DNA of 5,309 bases, from contig JAVBNW010000059.1 in NCBI GenBank assembly GCA_031551255.1, forward strand, positions 1 through 5,309, in the 5' to 3' direction. This DNA comes from JAVBNW01 sp031551255. Its GTDB lineage: Bacteria > Bacillota > Clostridia > Christensenellales > UBA1750. The notes below the pieces were generated by a model that was given only the letters and a program-made list of their open reading frames with translations, made no database searches and was not told where the DNA came from. Positions 4,572 through 5,309 of the stretch are shown piece after piece. Numbering within the stretch: position 1 is the first letter of the stretch; every line of letters begins with the position of its first letter. The translations under genes and the position numbers were made by a program.

Positions 4572-5309
4572 TCACGGGAGGGACGCGCCCCCCCCTGTGC
4601 CGTTTAGCGCCTCCCGCAGCTCCCCCGCCAACGCCCTATACTGATCTTCCAGTGCTGGCTTGTCGCCCTCCTTCGCACGATCGATGCGCACGCCGAGCTC
4701 GGCCATGCGCATCCTGAGAATTTCCGCGCGCGCCGCGTGATGAAGCGCATCGGCGGGTGGGGCCTCTTTGCGCGCGGCAAACGCGCTATACCCGCCTTCA
4801 AATGCCGCCACCTCGCCGTCCTCCACCCAAAGGAGTCTGTCTGCCACCGCGTCAGCCAGCGTCCGGTCGTGGGTAACGAGCAGCAGCGTGCCTTCATAGC
4901 CGCTGAGCAGCTCCTCCAGCGCATGCAGCGCATATAAATCCAGATAATTTGTCGGCTCATCCATAGCCAGAAAATTTGCGCCGGAAATGAGCAGCTTCGC
5001 CAGCAGCGTCTTGGCGCGCTCCCCGCCGGACAGCACCCGGGTCGGCTTGCGCACATCCCTCTCGCCCAGCCCAAGCCGGGCAAGCACCGCGCGCGCTGTC
5101 CATTCGGGCCGCGTACTCCCCCGCATCGCGTTTTCCAAAAGAGTCTTTTCAAGATCGAGCTGTTCGTGCTGCTGATCCAGCAGCGCCACCCGCGCCCCCG
5201 CGGCCACGTGCCCGTCGCCGGATAAAAGCGCGCGCAGCAGCGTGGTCTTGCCCGCGCCGTTCGGCCCCATGATCACGGTGCGTTGCCCGGAAAGCACGGT
5301 CGCTTCCAC
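4572..5309 (-). CDS. ABC-F family ATPase, C-terminal half (partial, runs off the window)
   Basis: This is the last 245 residues of an ABC-F protein, a soluble tandem-ATPase family that binds ribosomes and acts in translation or antibiotic protection, without membrane helices. The visible part is the second ATPase domain: Walker A GPNGAGKTT (15-23), Q-loop glutamines near 46-47, signature LSGGE (93-97), Walker B with catalytic acid LAMDE (114-118) then PTNYLD (119-124, the DEPTNxLD form typical of ABC-F), and H-loop H147. A charged, probably coiled-coil tail (about 185-236) follows, as in Uup-like members. The first visible codon is a GTG that is probably internal, since the domain's first strand is cut and the N-terminal ATPase domain must lie outside. 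It is convergent with the HdeD-like copy. Resistance versus housekeeping role cannot be decided from this half. Confidence 0.9.
   Translation of the reverse strand: MEATVLSGQRTVIMGPNGAGKTTLLRALLSGDGHVAAGARVALLDQQHEQLDLEKTLLENAMRGSTRPEWTARAVLARLGLGERDVRKPTRVLSGGERAKTLLAKLLISGANFLAMDEPTNYLDLYALHALEELLSGYEGTLLLVTHDRTLADAVADRLLWVEDGEVAAFEGGYSAFAARKEAPPADALHHAARAEILRMRMAELGVRIDRAKEGDKPALEDQYRALAGELREALNGTGGGASLP

Noticed and set aside
5307..5309. GTG at the window edge as the start of a short single-domain ABC protein.
   Set aside because: The domain's first strand is incomplete there and the DEPTNYLD form belongs to two-domain ABC-F proteins, so the gene must continue past the edge.

Overview
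The window looks like chromosomal DNA from a GC-rich anaerobic Firmicute, most likely a gut-type Clostridia. This rests on the high GC content, the strong AGGAGG-type ribosome binding sites, the GTG starts, the sigma-A-like promoters (one TTGTCC-17-TACAAT), a two-subunit oxygen-sensitive class I fumarase, and an HdeD/DUF308 membrane protein. The genus cannot be fixed from sequence alone. No tRNA, rRNA, CRISPR array, transposase or phage gene was seen.

Layout: Bases 1-176 hold no convincing gene, only inverted repeats and polypurine/polypyrimidine tracts. Bases 177-953 (minus) encode a TIM-barrel sugar phosphate isomerase/epimerase with its own extended -10 promoter and a leader that can fold into two hairpins. 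Bases 1140-3209 (minus) look like one operon read from a promoter near 3300: fumarase alpha, fumarase beta (ATGA overlap) and a GNAT acetyltransferase 61 bp further on. From about 3300-3400 transcription diverges: bases 3416-3940 (plus) encode a six-helix HdeD-like protein, followed by a strong terminator hairpin. Next (about 4004-4395, plus) is a decayed tandem copy of that gene, with an apparent one-base frameshift and a missing middle, followed by a related hairpin. Bases 4572-5309 (minus, convergent) are the C-terminal half of an ABC-F ATPase that runs off the right edge.

Function: the fumarase pair interconverts fumarate and malate, as in the incomplete or reductive TCA branch of anaerobes. 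The other genes are not obviously linked to it. The window is mostly ordinary metabolic and accessory sequence, and I do not see a new multi-gene system. The points most worth a second look are the tandem duplication and decay of the HdeD-like gene together with its terminator, the cysteine clusters of the intact HdeD-like protein, the structured leaders of the isomerase and fumarase genes, and two unexplained inverted-repeat regions (1-176 and 4489-4530).
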